From contig JAKABE010000274.1 in assembly GCA_021801945.1 (NCBI GenBank), positions 1 to 5,136 on the forward strand: a stretch of DNA of 5,136 nt, written 5' to 3'. Positions 5,065 through 5,136 of the stretch are shown piece after piece. The DNA comes from Acidobacteriota bacterium (GTDB lineage Bacteria > Acidobacteriota > Terriglobia > Terriglobales > Acidobacteriaceae). The notes under the pieces are model-generated. The model searched no databases and was not told the origin of the DNA. It saw only the letters and a program-made list of their open reading frames with translations. Position 1 is the stretch's first letter. The number at the start of each line of letters is the position of its first letter. Position numbers and translations under genes: made by a program.

Positions 5065-5136
5065 ATGGCGGATTTTGGACTGTTGCTCATTCGTCTGGTT
5101 GTGGGCCTGCTATTTGCCGTGCATGGGGTACAGAAA
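5065..5136 (+). CDS. DoxX-family membrane protein, N-terminal end only
   Basis: The first 24 codons run off the right edge. The product begins MADFGLLLIRLVVG and continues LLFAVHGVQK, the DoxX-family opening: a first transmembrane helix with an RLxxG motif ending in HGxQK. DoxX/DoxD-type proteins are four-helix membrane proteins; known examples include a subunit of archaeal thiosulfate:quinone oxidoreductase and a mycobacterial DoxX linked to SodA and a sulfurtransferase in a thiol-redox complex. Most bacterial members are uncharacterised. The ATG has an excellent AAGGAGG (5053-5059) 5 bases upstream. Same strand as tetR, but 299 bases away, so probably a separate unit. Confidence 0.82.
   Translation, partial: MADFGLLLIRLVVGLLFAVHGVQK

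Noticed and set aside
1..5136. CRISPR array, tRNA, rRNA or riboswitch.
   Set aside because: No regularly spaced repeats, no cloverleaf with a GTTCRA-type T-loop, and no known riboswitch core were seen on reading both strands.

Overview
This is a GC-rich window (roughly 60% by eye) in the style of a proteobacterial accessory region. Gene-family content suggests a Gram-negative bacterium, possibly one with sulfur or redox chemistry, but no marker fixes the taxon. The genes are short transcription units in both orientations, separated by eroded sequence.

Layout, left to right. Positions 163-335 hold a decayed, frameshifted fragment on the plus strand that reads like the C-terminal end of a Tn3-family transposase. 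Positions 396-1072 on the minus strand are a complete type II toxin-antitoxin operon, vapB then vapC, overlapping by one base. It has a strong sigma70-type promoter, a near-perfect Shine-Dalgarno and an inverted repeat over the -10 box that looks like the autoregulatory operator. About 650 bases without a confident gene follow (1107-1728).

From 1729 to 3578 there is a divergent pair. On the minus strand is a ten-helix TDT/TehA/SLAC1-type anion channel or exporter. On the plus strand is a stand-alone FmdE-domain protein with a C-terminal zinc ribbon. The 125-base gap between them carries a perfect 12+12 inverted repeat, placed to control one or both genes. Just after fmdE is a truncated reading frame resembling the C-terminal part of a HAD-family hydrolase (to 3830), then gene-poor sequence.

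A TetR-family regulator (4130-4765) has its own recognisable promoter. After a 299-base gap the window ends in the first 24 codons of a DoxX-family membrane protein.

How the parts may fit together (inference): TetR is the only DNA-binding regulator here besides VapB, so it is the obvious candidate to bind the 12+12 palindrome and switch the channel/FmdE pair, and perhaps doxX. TDT proteins export small anions such as sulfite, malate or tellurite-related species, FmdE proteins bind metal, and DoxX proteins belong to membrane redox complexes. A small anion-stress or sulfur-redox cassette is therefore a reasonable hypothesis. The most unusual sequence feature is a perfect 15-bp inverted repeat inside the zinc-ribbon codons of fmdE.
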